Source of the DNA: Burkholderiaceae bacterium | GTDB taxonomy: Bacteria; Pseudomonadota; Gammaproteobacteria; Burkholderiales; Burkholderiaceae_C | DNA: 5,137 nucleotides | Reading direction: 5' to 3' | NCBI GenBank assembly: GCA_023262365.1 | Contig: JALRBF010000123.1 | Location: 1-5,137, forward strand | Part shown: in pieces, positions 1 to 5,137 of the stretch | How the letters are laid out: the number at the start of each line of letters is the position of its first letter | How positions within the stretch are numbered: position 1 is the first letter of the stretch | Program-made: the position numbers and the translations under genes | Notes under the pieces: generated by a model | Told to the model about the DNA's origin: nothing | Database searches by the model: none | The model's input: the letters and a program-made list of their open reading frames with translations, nothing else

Positions 1-162
1 TGGAAAAAAATTAGAAGAGGTTTATCAGCTGGAAGAGTTCAGAGTCCAGCATTGAGGTTAATATGTGAACGGGAAGATGAGATTGATAAATTTATTCAAC
101 AAGAATATTGGAGTATTCATCTCGAAGCCAATAAAAAAAATAAAACTTTTCCAGCAAGGTTA
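1..162 (+). CDS. topA: DNA topoisomerase I, internal fragment (both ends missing)
   Basis: The frame starting at base 1 reads through the window edge and contains the segment [19 protein letters not shown] followed by EI, F and EYWSI. This is a hallmark stretch of bacterial type IA topoisomerase I, the enzyme that relaxes negatively supercoiled DNA by single-strand passage. The segment lies between the TOPRIM domain and the active-site tyrosine domain, so neither catalytic signature is present. EYWSI and the QSPALRL form fit TopA better than topoisomerase III. Homology stops after residues FPARL at about base 162; beyond that the frame reads GC-rich out-of-frame sequence to a TGA at 370-372, which is not real protein. 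GC is about 33%, half that of what follows. The TTG at 52 is an internal Leu codon, not a start. The identity is secure; the host (an AT-rich gamma- or betaproteobacterium) is a guess. Confidence 0.9.
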
Positions 163-168
163 ATGTGC
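160..168. other. Chimeric junction: AT-rich topA fragment to GC-rich ABC transporter gene
   Basis: Recognisable TopA protein ends at about 162. Recognisable ABC exporter protein (RRLSRANQD) begins at 165-168, in a different reading frame. Base composition changes abruptly at the same point. No inverted repeat, target-site duplication, integrase site or tRNA lies at the join. Both genes are cut in mid-coding sequence, which suggests ligation, amplification or assembly of unrelated DNA rather than an insertion event. The exact base is uncertain by a few positions because terminal homology may be shared. Confidence 0.85.
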
Positions 169-1373
169 GGCGCTTGTCACGTGCCAATCAAGACCGCATG
201 GCCGACAGCAGCGCCATGGCCACCGAGGTGCTGGGTGGTATTGCGGTGGTGCAAAGCGTGGCCGCCGAGGGCCGTGAGGCCGCCCGCTTTGGCCAGGCGG
301 TGCAGCAAACGGTGCGGGCGGCCCTGCGCCGGGCACGGGCGCGCGCGGTGTTGGTGGGTTTTATTATTTTGACGACCAGCGCCGCCTTGCTGTGGGGGCT
401 GTACTTGGGCGTGGTGGCGGTGCAAGAGGGGCGCACCAGCGCCGGCATGCTGGGCCAAACCGTGGTTTACATTGTGCTGCTGGCCAGCGCGGTGGCCGTC
501 ATTGGCGAGGTGTACGGTGACTTGCAACGCGCCGCCGGCGCTACGGAGCGGCTGATGGAGCTGCTGGGCACGCACACCACCTTGCCCGAGCCGGCGCACC
601 CGGTGGCCTTGCCCCCGCGGGCCAACGGGGCGGCGCTGGCGCTGCAGGGGGTGGGGTTTCGCTACCCCTCGCGGCCGCACACCTGGGCCTTGCAGCGCAT
701 CACCGCCGAGGTGCAGCCCGGGCAAACGGTGGCGGTGGTGGGCCCCAGCGGCGCGGGCAAAACCACGCTGTTTCAGCTGCTGCTGCGCTTTTACGACCCC
801 GAGCAAGGCCACATTGCGCTGGACGGCGTGCCGCTGCCCCAACTGGGTCTGGCGCAGCTGCGCCAACGCGTGGGGGTGGTGCCGCAAGAGCCGGTGCTGT
901 TTGCCGGCTCGGCGCACGACAACATTGCTTACGCCGACCCCAACGCCAGCGCCGCGCGCGTGCAAGCCGCAGCCAGGGCAGCGCACGCGCACGAATTTAT
1001 TGAAGCCCTGCCCCAGGGCTACCAAACCGAGCTGGGCGAGCGCGGCGTGCGCTTATCGGGCGGGCAACGTCAGCGCATTGCCATTGCCCGCGCGCTGCTA
1101 AAAAACCCGCCCTTGCTGTTGCTGGACGAGGCCACCAGCGCCCTTGATGCGCACAGCGAACAGGTGGTGCAGCAAGCGCTGGAGTCGGCCATGCAGGGGC
1201 GCACCACGCTGGTGATTGCGCACCGCCTTGCCACCGTGCAAAAGGCCGACGTGATTTGGGTGCTGGACCACGGGCAATTGGTAGAAACCGGCACCCATGC
1301 GCAACTGCGCGACCAAGGCGGCCTGTACGCCAGCTTGGCGGCGCTGCAGTTTCACGCCGCCGAACCCGCGTAA
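165..1373 (+). CDS. ABC exporter half-transporter (MsbA-related, fused permease/ATPase), 5'-truncated
   Basis: This is the C-terminal part of an inner-membrane ABC exporter in which one chain carries the membrane domain and the ATPase. Counting the GTG at 165 as residue 1, it shows an intracellular helix region (residues 2-60), two membrane spans (about 61-86 and 97-114) matching the last two of six, then a full nucleotide-binding domain. The motifs are Walker A GPSGAGKT (193-200, Lys199), Q-loop Gln241, signature LSGGQ (297-301), Walker B LLLLDE (Asp321, Glu322) and H-loop His353. All ATPase residues are intact. Relatives are about 590-610 residues, so roughly 200 N-terminal residues with four spans are missing. 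The GTG at 165 is just where the piece begins after the junction, not a native start. RRLSRANQD and [14 protein letters not shown] are typical of the proteobacterial MsbA-related exporter subfamily. The substrate (lipid, drug or other) cannot be told. TAA lies at 1371-1373, 53 bases before the next gene. Confidence 0.9.
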   Translation: MRRLSRANQDRMADSSAMATEVLGGIAVVQSVAAEGREAARFGQAVQQTVRAALRRARARAVLVGFIILTTSAALLWGLYLGVVAVQEGRTSAGMLGQTVVYIVLLASAVAVIGEVYGDLQRAAGATERLMELLGTHTTLPEPAHPVALPPRANGAALALQGVGFRYPSRPHTWALQRITAEVQPGQTVAVVGPSGAGKTTLFQLLLRFYDPEQGHIALDGVPLPQLGLAQLRQRVGVVPQEPVLFAGSAHDNIAYADPNASAARVQAAARAAHAHEFIEALPQGYQTELGERGVRLSGGQRQRIAIARALLKNPPLLLLDEATSALDAHSEQVVQQALESAMQGRTTLVIAHRLATVQKADVIWVLDHGQLVETGTHAQLRDQGGLYASLAALQFHAAEPA

Positions 1374-1415
1374 TCACAAGGGTGACGCGCTTTCCGGTAC
1401 AGTACAGGATTGGCT

Positions 1416-1420
1416 GGAGG
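1416..1420 (+). promoter_or_regulatory. Shine-Dalgarno site GGAGG that sets the aminotransferase start
   Basis: GGAGG lies 6 bases before the ATG at 1427, an ideal spacing. It decides the start against longer in-frame options reaching back into the ABC gene (to 1256). It is the strongest ribosome binding site in the window. Confidence 0.8.
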
Positions 1421-1426
1421 TACCCC

Positions 1427-2581
1427 ATGGCAGGACTGCACCCCACGGTAGACCCCGACGGTTTGCTTGAATTTTCGGTGGTTTACACCGACCGGGCACT
1501 CAATCACATGTCGCAGCGCTTTCAAGGCGTCATGCGCGAGTTGCACGCCGCGCTCACCCAAACTTACCACGCCGCCTCGGCCGTCATCGTCCCCGGCAGC
1601 GGCACGTTTGGCATGGAAGCCGTGGCGCGCCAGTTTGCCAACCAGCAGCCGGTGTTGGTGGTACGCAACGGCTGGTTCAGCTACCGCTGGACACAAATTT
1701 TGGACGCCGGCGGCATCGCCAGCCACAGCACCGTGTGCATGGCACGCCCGCTCTCAAGCGAAGCCCAGGCAGCATGGGCACCCTGCCCAATCGACGAAGT
1801 AACGCGGGCCATTCGCACCAACCGCCCGGCGGTGGTGTTTGCGCCTCACGTTGAAACCTCAGCTGGCACGCTGCTGCCCAACGACTACCTACGCCAACTG
1901 GCTCAGGCCACGCACGAGGTGGGCGGCTTGCTGGTGCTTGACTGCATTGCCTCGGGCGCGCTGTGGGTGGACATGCAAGCGCTGGGGGTGGACGTGCTGG
2001 TTACCGCCCCCCAAAAGGGCTGGAGCGCCTCGCCGGCGTGCGCCATGGTGATGCTGGGCGATCGCGCCGTGGCCGCCCTTGCCACCACCCAAAGCAGCAG
2101 TTTTGCCTGCGACCTTAAGCGCTGGCACGGCATCATGCAGGCCTACCTGAATGGCGGCCACGCCTACCACACCACGATGCCCACCGACGCCTTGGTTACG
2201 CTGGCCCAAACCATGCGCGAGATGCAGGCCTACGGCTACAGCAAGGTGCAAGACGAGCAATGGGCCCTGGGGCAGATGGTGCGCGAGCTGCTGGCCCAGC
2301 GCGGCTTTGCCAGCGTGGCCGCCCCGGGCTACGAAGCCCCCGGCGTGGTGGTGTGCCACACCACCGACCCCGAACTGCACAACGGCAAAAAGTTTATGCA
2401 AGCCGGGTTACAAACCGCCGCCGGGGTACCGCTGCAGTGCAACGAGCCCGAGGGTTTTTGCACCTTTCGCATTGGCCTGTTTGGCCTAGACAAGCTGCAC
2501 CACCCGCAGCGCGCGGTGGCCCACTTAGCCAGCGCGTTGGACACCATCGGCTACCCCGCCGCGCAGGCCGCACCGGCGTAA
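1427..2581 (+). CDS. Class V PLP aminotransferase, alanine-glyoxylate/serine-pyruvate type
   Basis: A complete 384-residue fold-type I PLP enzyme, close to the usual 380-400 residues of alanine-glyoxylate and 2-aminoethylphosphonate aminotransferases. It should move an amino group between an amino acid and a 2-oxo acid (pyruvate or glyoxylate) in the cytoplasm. Visible motifs are the phosphate-binding loop GSGTFGMEA (residues 57-65), HVETSAG (141-147) in the active site, Asp172 of LDCIAS facing the pyridine nitrogen, the Schiff-base Lys197 in TAPQKGW, and FRIGLFG with Arg348. Arg348 aligns with the carboxylate-binding arginine of the alanine-glyoxylate family, so a 2-amino carboxylic acid is the likely substrate. 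The start is set by ATG plus GGAGG. The stop TAA is only 4 bases before the ThDP enzyme gene, so the two are probably co-transcribed and their products act in one pathway. The exact amino donor cannot be read. Alternatives are serine-pyruvate, taurine- or phosphonate-type transaminases, but Arg348 argues for a carboxylate substrate. Confidence 0.88.
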   Translation: MAGLHPTVDPDGLLEFSVVYTDRALNHMSQRFQGVMRELHAALTQTYHAASAVIVPGSGTFGMEAVARQFANQQPVLVVRNGWFSYRWTQILDAGGIASHSTVCMARPLSSEAQAAWAPCPIDEVTRAIRTNRPAVVFAPHVETSAGTLLPNDYLRQLAQATHEVGGLLVLDCIASGALWVDMQALGVDVLVTAPQKGWSASPACAMVMLGDRAVAALATTQSSSFACDLKRWHGIMQAYLNGGHAYHTTMPTDALVTLAQTMREMQAYGYSKVQDEQWALGQMVRELLAQRGFASVAAPGYEAPGVVVCHTTDPELHNGKKFMQAGLQTAAGVPLQCNEPEGFCTFRIGLFGLDKLHHPQRAVAHLASALDTIGYPAAQAAPA

Positions 2582-2585
2582 CCCC

Positions 2586-4301
2586 ATGCGCCAGCCCGGC
2601 GGTCATTTGCTGGTTGAATGCCTTGTGCAACAAGGCGTTGAGGTGGTGTTTGGTGTACCTGGCGAGAGCTACTTGGCGGTACTTGAAGGCCTGCACGGCT
2701 GGCAGCCGGCCATTCGGTTTGTTACCAACCGCCAAGAAGCCGGCAGCGCGTTCATGGCGGATGCGCACGCCCGCCTAACCGGGCGCCCCGGCGTGTGCTT
2801 GGTCACGCGTGGCCCGGGCGCGGCCAACGCCGCGATTGGGCTACACACTGCGGCGCAAGACTCGGTGCCACTGGTGATGTTTGTGGGCGACGTGGCCAGC
2901 GACATGCGCGACCGCGAAGCGTTTCAAGAAATCGACTTTGCCAGCTTTTTTGGCCCCAACACCAAAGGGCTGGCCAAACGCGTGGAGCGCATTGACCACG
3001 TGGACCGCATACCCGAATACGTGGCCCGCGCCTTTGCCACGGCCATGCAGGGCCGCCCCGGGCCGGTGGTAGTGGTGCTGCCCGAGGACATGCTTACCAC
3101 CCTTACCGAGGCGCGCCCCGTGGCGCGCATTGAACCGGCCGTGGCCGCACCCTCGGCGGCCACCATCCAGGCCATGGCGCAACACCTGGCGCAGGCCAAG
3201 CGCCCCTTGGTGCTGGCCGGTGGCGCGGGCTGGACGCCGCAGGCCGCGGCCGACTTGCAGGCGTTTGCACAGGCGTGGCAACTGCCGGTGGCCAACGCGT
3301 TTCGGTTTCAAGACGTGTTTGACAACCACCACCCCTGCTACGCAGGTGACGTAGGCATTGGCGTGGCCCCGGCCTTGGCGCAGGCCGTGCGCGAGGCCGA
3401 TGTGTTGCTGGCGCTGGGCTGCCGCTTAGGCGAAATCACCACCAGCGGCTACACCCTGCTGCAAGTGCCCGAGCCCCGCCAAGCGCTGCTGCACCTGCAC
3501 CCAGCAGCGGACGAACTGCACCGCGTGTATCACGCGCAAGTGGCGGGCATTGCCACCATGCCCGAAGCCGCAGCCGCGTTGGCTGCCACCAAGCCTCCCG
3601 CCCAAACGCCTTGGCAGGCGCACACCCAGGCGCTGCGACAGGCTTACCTGGACAACCTCACCACCCCGGCCGCGCCCTACCCGATTGACCTAGCCGAGGT
3701 GGTGCGCAGCTGCGCGCAACTGCTGCCGCCCGAGGCGGTGCTTACCAACGGCGCGGGTAACTTTGCGGGTTGGTTGCATCGGTTTTTTATGTATCACGGC
3801 TGGGCCAAGGGCCACAAAACCCAACTCGCCCCCACCGTGGGCGCCATGGGCTACGGCGTACCCGCAGGCATTGCGGCCAACCTTGTAACCGGGCGCACGG
3901 TGCTTACCTTTTCGGGCGACGGCGATTTTTTAATGAACGGTCAAGAGCTTGCCACCGCCGTGCAGCACGGCGGGCGCAGCATTGTGGTGCTGCTAAACAA
4001 CGGCATGTACGGCACCATCCGCATGCATCAAGAGCGCGAGTACCCCACCCACGTCAGCGGCTCCACCCTGCGCAACCCCGACTTTTGCGCCCTGGCTAAG
4101 GCCTACGGCTACGCCGCCGAGCGGGTCACGCGCACGGCCGATTTTGCCCTGGCCCTGCAACGCGCGTTGGCCCGCGAGCAAGGCACCTTGCTTGAGCTGC
4201 CCATTGACCCCGAACAAATCACCTCGCGCACCACGCTGCAGGCCATCCGCCAGCAAGCCCTGCAGCGCCAGCAAGCCCCATCGGCCCCACCGGAGACCTG
4301 A
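2586..4301 (+). CDS. Thiamine diphosphate-dependent enzyme, acetolactate-synthase-like
   Basis: A complete 571-residue member of the ThDP family that includes acetolactate synthase, glyoxylate carboligase and 2-oxo acid decarboxylases; it should cleave or ligate a 2-oxo acid. The PYR domain (about 1-170) carries GVPGES (23-28), the cofactor-activating Glu51 in NRQEAGSA, and AFQE (112-115), a motif shared with acetolactate synthases. A middle domain spans about 190-325. The PP domain (from about 365) has the metal/ThDP motif GDGD (444-447) ending in Asn471-Asn472. Cofactor residues are intact, so it should be active. Residues 474-483 (MYGTIRMHQE) mark a subfamily usually annotated only as ThDP-binding protein, distinct from biosynthetic IlvB/IlvI; no small regulatory subunit gene lies next to it. 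The ATG follows the aminotransferase stop by 4 bases (CCCC) with no Shine-Dalgarno sequence, so translation probably depends on ribosomes finishing the upstream gene. The tail (about 550-571) is Gln/Pro-rich. Substrate unknown. Confidence 0.88.
   Translation: MRQPGGHLLVECLVQQGVEVVFGVPGESYLAVLEGLHGWQPAIRFVTNRQEAGSAFMADAHARLTGRPGVCLVTRGPGAANAAIGLHTAAQDSVPLVMFVGDVASDMRDREAFQEIDFASFFGPNTKGLAKRVERIDHVDRIPEYVARAFATAMQGRPGPVVVVLPEDMLTTLTEARPVARIEPAVAAPSAATIQAMAQHLAQAKRPLVLAGGAGWTPQAAADLQAFAQAWQLPVANAFRFQDVFDNHHPCYAGDVGIGVAPALAQAVREADVLLALGCRLGEITTSGYTLLQVPEPRQALLHLHPAADELHRVYHAQVAGIATMPEAAAALAATKPPAQTPWQAHTQALRQAYLDNLTTPAAPYPIDLAEVVRSCAQLLPPEAVLTNGAGNFAGWLHRFFMYHGWAKGHKTQLAPTVGAMGYGVPAGIAANLVTGRTVLTFSGDGDFLMNGQELATAVQHGGRSIVVLLNNGMYGTIRMHQEREYPTHVSGSTLRNPDFCALAKAYGYAAERVTRTADFALALQRALAREQGTLLELPIDPEQITSRTTLQAIRQQALQRQQAPSAPPET
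4292..4295 (+). promoter_or_regulatory. Shine-Dalgarno site GGAG for the crotonase-family gene
   Basis: GGAG lies within the last codons of the ThDP gene, 7 bases before the ATG at 4303. It supports that start, which is separated from the upstream TGA by a single base. Confidence 0.7.
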
Positions 4302-4302
4302 C

Positions 4303-5016
4303 ATGACCGAACAAGCCCCTTGGCTGCTTACCGATGAGCCCGCCCCCGGCGTGACACGCATCACGCTTAACCGACCCGAGCAATTTAACCCGCTGTCTGG
4401 CGACATGTTAAAGGCCATGCAACACACACTCAACGCGTTAGCCGCCAACCCCGCGTGCCGCGTGGTGTTGCTGGCGGCCACGGGCAAGGCGTTTTGCGCT
4501 GGGCACGACTTGCGCGAAATGCGCGCCCAACCCGATGAGGCGTTTTACCGCGCGCTGTTTGCCCAGTGCAGCGCCATGATGCTCACCATTCAGCGCATGC
4601 CCCAGCCGGTGATTGCGCTGGTGCAAGGCGTGGCCACGGCCGCGGGCTGCCAACTGGTGGCCATGTGCGACTTGGCCTTGGCCGTGCCGAAGGCCAAGTT
4701 TGCCGTCTCGGGCATCAATTACGGGTTGTTTTGCTCCACGCCCAGCGTGGGGGTAAGCCGCGCCATGGGGCGCAAGCAGGCGCTGGAAATGCTGCTAACC
4801 GGCGACTTTATCGACGCGGCCGAAGCCGCTCGACGCGGCCTCATCAACCGCGTGGTACCAGACACCGAACTGGCCAACGAAGCCTTGGCGCTGGCGCAAA
4901 AAATTGTGGCCAAGCCCGCCGTGGCCGTGGCCATGGGCAAATCGCTGTTTTACCGCCAACTTGAGGCGCCCATTGCCCAAGCCTACCAAGACGCCGAGGC
5001 CACCATGGCGTGCAAC
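4303..5016 (+). CDS. Enoyl-CoA hydratase/isomerase superfamily protein, ECHDC3-like, 3'-truncated
   Basis: A crotonase-fold protein starting at the ATG preceded by GGAG. 238 native residues remain, and comparison with relatives suggests about 25 C-terminal residues are lost. The CoA/oxyanion-hole region KAFCAGHDLREM (62-73) and the second oxyanion segment ATAAGCQL (111-118) are present. LFCSTP (about 141-146), EMLLTGDFI and LFYRQLEAPIAQAY match the ECHDC3 group known from bacteria to mammals. The two catalytic glutamates of classical enoyl-CoA hydratase (rat Glu144 and Glu164) are Gln117 and Gly137 here, so ordinary water addition is unlikely; it may bind or process a CoA thioester in another way. 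All eight Phe codons are TTT, as in the genes before it. After MACN at about 5016 the frame runs on through foreign sequence to a TGA at 5113-5115, adding 32 residues (CRSAPASIS onward) unlike the family. It is the third gene of the tight cluster. Confidence 0.85.
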
Positions 5017-5018
5017 TG
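5013..5018. other. Chimeric junction: crotonase gene to peptide-permease gene
   Basis: Crotonase-family homology ends at MACN (bases 5005-5016), where relatives continue with a short acidic segment and a terminal FLEKR-like motif. From about 5016 the next frame over reads convincingly as a peptide ABC permease. GC content stays about 65% across the join, but codon choice shifts: both Phe codons become TTC and about half the Leu codons become CTC. No mobile-element features are seen at the join. Confidence 0.75.
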
Positions 5019-5137
5019 CCGGAGCGCACCGGCCTCCATCTCGTCGACGCCGTTCTGGCGGGCCGCTTCGATCTCATCGGCCTCATTCTCAGCCAACTGG
5101 TTCTGCCGGTCCTGACGCTGGCTTTCAGCATGGTGGG
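5016..5137 (+). CDS. DppB/OppB-like peptide ABC transporter permease, internal fragment
   Basis: The frame starting with CTG at 5016 is open to the window edge for 40 codons and reads LPERTGLHLVDAVLAGRF, a short linker, then a hydrophobic helix LVLPVLTLAFSMVG. In DppB/OppB/NikB-type inner-membrane permeases of peptide and nickel importers, a segment of the form RTGLxLLDALLAGD precedes LxLPALTLAL, shortly before the conserved cytoplasmic loop that contacts the ATPase. The match in order and spacing is good, but the diagnostic EAA loop lies beyond the window. The start lies upstream of the junction and is lost. The C-ending codon preference suggests a different host from the preceding genes, perhaps alphaproteobacterial. 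Another polytopic membrane protein remains possible because only 40 residues are visible. Confidence 0.65.
   Translation, partial: MPERTGLHLVDAVLAGRFDLIGLILSQLVLPVLTLAFSMV

Noticed and set aside
1..153. Short inverted repeats in the topA fragment: TGGAAAA at 1-7 with TTTTCCA at 147-153, and GCTGGA at 28-33 with TCCAGC at 45-50
   Set aside because: They are six to seven bases long, lie in conserved topA codons, and do not border the junction as mobile-element ends would.
177..1025. Long open frame on the minus strand opposite the ABC exporter gene (282 codons)
   Set aside because: It is rich in His, Gln, Gly and Arg with no recognisable domain, and it mirrors a well-supported ATPase on the other strand. 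This is typical of GC-rich antisense shadow frames.
1256..1426. In-frame upstream extension of the aminotransferase (57 extra residues)
   Set aside because: It overlaps the conserved end of the ABC ATPase, its residues look out of frame, and GGAGG at 1416-1420 points to the ATG at 1427.
1374..1426. Possible promoter in the 53-base gap: GTGACG at 1382 with CAGGAT at 1405, 17 bases apart; also a tandem GTACA at 1397-1406
   Set aside because: The boxes match only 4 of 6 and 3 of 6 consensus bases, and the 5-base tandem repeat is too short to call an operator. No hairpin terminator for the ABC gene was seen here either.
165..5016. Middle segment as a genomic island or transposon inserted between topA and a permease gene
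   Set aside because: It has no transposase, integrase, terminal repeats or target duplication, and the flanking fragments come from two different genes with different compositions, so they cannot be the two halves of one interrupted locus.

Overview
The window is a mosaic of three pieces that do not belong to one genome by sequence character. Positions 1 to about 162 are AT-rich (54 G/C in the first 165 bases, about 33%) and encode an internal fragment of DNA topoisomerase I. Positions from about 165 to about 5015 are GC-rich and form a continuous four-gene, plus-strand segment. Its proteins resemble those of Burkholderiales (probably Comamonadaceae), and Phe is strongly biased to TTT. Positions from about 5016 to the end encode a piece of an oligopeptide-type ABC permease whose Phe and Leu codons favour C-ending forms, more like an alphaproteobacterium. 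The taxonomic labels are inferences from protein flavour and codon choice; no search was possible.

Layout: (1) topA fragment, both ends missing. (2) Abrupt junction at about 160-168. (3) The C-terminal two-thirds of an MsbA-type ABC exporter half-transporter, cut by the junction and ending with TAA at 1371-1373. (4) A 53-base intergenic gap with a strong Shine-Dalgarno sequence. (5) A complete class V (alanine-glyoxylate type) aminotransferase, 1427-2581. (6) After only 4 bases, a complete acetolactate-synthase-like ThDP enzyme, 2586-4301. (7) After 1 base, an enoyl-CoA hydratase/isomerase superfamily protein of the ECHDC3 type, 4303 to about 5016, whose last part is replaced at a second junction. 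(8) A DppB/OppB-like permease fragment running off the window in a different frame.

The aminotransferase, ThDP enzyme and ECHDC3-like gene are packed tightly enough to be one transcript with coupled translation. They suggest a catabolic or detoxifying route: an amino acid is transaminated to a 2-oxo acid, a ThDP enzyme acts on a 2-oxo acid, and a crotonase-fold protein acts on or binds an acyl-CoA. The substrate cannot be read from the sequence. The ABC exporter upstream may or may not share this transcript. The two junctions fall inside genes, lack any mobile-element signature, and look more like library, amplification or assembly chimeras than natural recombination. No RNA gene, CRISPR array, insertion sequence or clear terminator was seen.
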